The translations under genes were made by a program, and so were the position numbers. DNA of 6,952 nucleotides, from contig JAUWJN010000134.1 of assembly GCA_030607655.1 (NCBI GenBank), forward strand, positions 1-6,952, in the 5' to 3' direction. This DNA comes from a bacterium (GTDB taxonomy: Bacteria > Armatimonadota > Zipacnadia > Zipacnadales > Zipacnadaceae). Under the pieces are notes generated by a model. That model ran no database searches, was not told the origin of the DNA, and worked only from the letters and a program-made list of their open reading frames with translations. Every line of letters begins with the position of its first letter. The first letter of the stretch is position 1. Shown piece after piece: positions 5,285-6,952 of this stretch.

Positions 5285-6949
5285 TTACTCACCGGGTTGG
5301 CTGGACCCGACACCCGGTGCCATCGGTACTTTACGGAACAATATCCAGGAGCCATCCCCAATCCGCTCCTGTACTACAAAGCCATGAAAGGGACTTATAT
5401 CTCGTATTAAGGCCGTTCGCCAGGGACCTATCCAATCTTTGGTTCGCTCGGTTTGCTCAGTGCGCGCGACGGTGGGTGTCAGCAACAGCCACCGAATCTG
5501 GCCGATGGCTTGTTGCATACGCTCCAGATCCTGGATGGTGTGCGGCAGCCAGATAGCAGTGGTATCGCCATGCCAGGCTATCAGCCACGGAACATCAGTG
5601 ATAACCGGGCCGCCGTCAATTAAGTCAGCGGCTTCCTTACTCCATTTTTCCATGGTCTGGGCTACCGACTCCTCGCCTGGACGACGCCGTTCAGTCAATG
5701 ACAGAGCCAAGGGCAGGGCTTGCAAAATCACCAATAATCCCACCGCCAAGACCGTAAAACGCATCTGCTCCCGCGGTGCCATATCCTGGATGAGGGGCCG
5801 GAATATGCGGAAGAAAAAGCCCGCCGCAATTACTATTACTACTGGGGATAACGGCGATAGTAGTCGGCCCGACGGCAATACTATCACCAAGGCCAGGAAT
5901 ACTACGCCATACATAGCATATATTAAATACCTGATTCGCTCAAAATTCCTAGCGCCCAGAGGAACCAGAATAGCCACGAGGAAGAAGGCCGTTACATAGG
6001 GCCCACCGAGGCCGGCCAGGGCTGGGTACAGACGGGCCGCTCCTAACCGCGCTTTCTCATATATCTCTAACGGGTGCAGCATGACGAAAGTAGGCAAGGT
6101 GGTTAGCTGCTCCGGGAATGAGCGATACAGGGTATTGCCTGGATGGGTCCGAGTCAGCATAGTAGTCTCATACCAGCGCCAGGTGAAGAAGGGATTGCCG
6201 CTGACCACATACATGCGGTAGCACCACGGGGCAATGACTAGGAAGAATGTAATTATCACGGTTAGCGCCATCCCGCTGCGCCGGCGCCGCGGCGTGCAAT
6301 AATAGATGTATATTAACACCGGGATGATGATCACTACCCAGACATACTTGGTAAGGTAAATCAGCCCGATTAACAGGCCCGCACCTATAGCCAGCCATCG
6401 TCGCTGCTGCTGACTTTGGGCATATTGGTATAACACCATAATTAGTCCGGTGACCAACAGGCTTAACAGACTGACCTCTAATCCGGAGATGCTGTGGCCA
6501 ATGGCGGTCAGATTAGTTACATACAGACCGGTGGCCAGCCAGGCTGTCCGGTAGTCAAAAAACCACAGAGCCAGTATGAATACAGCCGGCGCAGTCAACA
6601 AGAAGGCGACCCCGCAGGCTAGTGCCGCGGCCCGGTCGTTGGCGCCTACCATACGCATAAATAGCGAGATTACCCACGGATGCACTGGCGGATAGGCTAA
6701 GTCAGGGTGCTGGCTGACACGTAGATTGCGAGATAGGCTCAGGGGCTTAACAAAGTCAGTGGTAAAGCCCTTCCCCGTGGCCAGGTTGCGGGCTATTTGG
6801 GCGTAGTCCAGCGCATTGATATCCATAAGACCTTTGAACTGGCCCGCCATAAAGATTAGATATACAAATACCAAGGCTAGTGCTACTAGTAGATATATGC
6901 CGACCCGGCGGGTGTGGACCTGCCAATCATAAGGTGTGCGCACAAGCAT
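5285..6949 (-). CDS. GT-C fold membrane glycosyltransferase, PMT/ArnT-like (GT39-type), first visible gene of exosortase operon
   Basis: This 554-residue polytopic protein is homologous in layout to the plus-strand glycosyltransferase at 1508. It has TM1 (about 17-35) and then an outer loop with DINALDYAQIARNLATGKGF (43-62), followed by HPDLAYPPVHPW (81-92). About ten further hydrophobic segments come next, then a soluble C-terminal domain from about residue 425 with PVITDVPWLIAWHGDTT. Such proteins are expected to use polyprenyl-phosphate sugars on the outer membrane face. The acidic residue four positions before the conserved Tyr in ArnT-like enzymes is Asn45 here, while Asp43 and Asp48 flank it, so the catalytic acid may be shifted. 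The ATG at 6949 gives a sensible N-terminus. The frame stays open to the window edge (codon TTA before it), so the true start could lie outside. The zinc-ribbon gene begins close after its TAA. The acceptor is unknown; a sorted surface protein or an exopolysaccharide is an inference from context. Confidence 0.85.
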   Translation of the reverse strand: MLVRTPYDWQVHTRRVGIYLLVALALVFVYLIFMAGQFKGLMDINALDYAQIARNLATGKGFTTDFVKPLSLSRNLRVSQHPDLAYPPVHPWVISLFMRMVGANDRAAALACGVAFLLTAPAVFILALWFFDYRTAWLATGLYVTNLTAIGHSISGLEVSLLSLLVTGLIMVLYQYAQSQQQRRWLAIGAGLLIGLIYLTKYVWVVIIIPVLIYIYYCTPRRRRSGMALTVIITFFLVIAPWCYRMYVVSGNPFFTWRWYETTMLTRTHPGNTLYRSFPEQLTTLPTFVMLHPLEIYEKARLGAARLYPALAGLGGPYVTAFFLVAILVPLGARNFERIRYLIYAMYGVVFLALVIVLPSGRLLSPLSPVVIVIAAGFFFRIFRPLIQDMAPREQMRFTVLAVGLLVILQALPLALSLTERRRPGEESVAQTMEKWSKEAADLIDGGPVITDVPWLIAWHGDTTAIWLPHTIQDLERMQQAIGQIRWLLLTPTVARTEQTERTKDWIGPWRTALIRDISPFHGFVVQERIGDGSWILFRKVPMAPGVGSSQPGE

Positions 6950-6952
6950 TAA

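Noticed and set aside
1..6952. Possible alternative genetic code, because all six visible stops are TAG or TAA and none is TGA
   Set aside because: Six genes are too few. Every gene ends at its normal family length and Trp is written TGG throughout. The GC content does not suit the known UGA-recoding groups.
1..6952. tRNA, CRISPR array, insertion sequence, integrase or phage genes
   Set aside because: Nothing with cloverleaf form, regularly spaced direct repeats, transposase motifs or terminal inverted repeats was seen. Intergenic space is almost absent.

Overview
The window is about 7 kb of bacterial chromosome at roughly mid-50s % GC. It holds two housekeeping genes on the left and a cell-surface / exosortase gene group on the right. 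Both the methylerythritol-phosphate (MEP) isoprenoid enzyme IspE and the 16S rRNA dimethyltransferase RsmA are present, so the source is a bacterium. Exosortase plus EpsI is known mainly from environmental, biofilm- or EPS-forming bacteria with an outer membrane, so a diderm environmental organism is the best inference. The phylum cannot be fixed from the sequence. The decayed CCCCTAGCCCC...GAGAGGGGGAC repeat and the undepleted CTAG tetranucleotide argue against an enteric proteobacterium. They would suit an uncultured lineage such as Chloroflexota or Armatimonadota, but that is a guess.

Layout. Positions 1-482 (minus) hold the N-terminal half of ispE, cut by the window edge. Positions 504-1355 (minus) hold rsmA/ksgA directly upstream of it, and the two read as one transcript. 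Positions 1356-1507 are a divergent intergenic region with a recognisable sigma-70-type promoter facing rsmA. Positions 1508-3091 (plus) hold a GT-C-fold membrane glycosyltransferase of the PMT/ArnT (GT39-like) type. Positions 3092-3168 are a short convergent gap holding an imperfect palindromic repeat. From 6949 down to 3169 (minus) four genes are packed head to tail: a second GT39-like membrane glycosyltransferase, a small membrane protein with two zinc ribbons, an exosortase, and an EpsI-family protein. Their spacing is 25, 1 and -28 bases, so they look like one operon. Its promoter lies off the right edge.

How the genes may work together. Exosortases are polytopic membrane cysteine transpeptidases that process proteins carrying a C-terminal PEP-CTERM-like tripartite signal, and EpsI is their frequent exopolysaccharide-linked partner. 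GT-C enzymes use polyprenyl-phosphate sugars on the outer face of the membrane. A plausible model is a surface-protein sorting and glycosylation module, with the zinc-ribbon membrane protein as an uncharacterised accessory. No PEP-CTERM substrate is encoded in the window, so the target is unknown.
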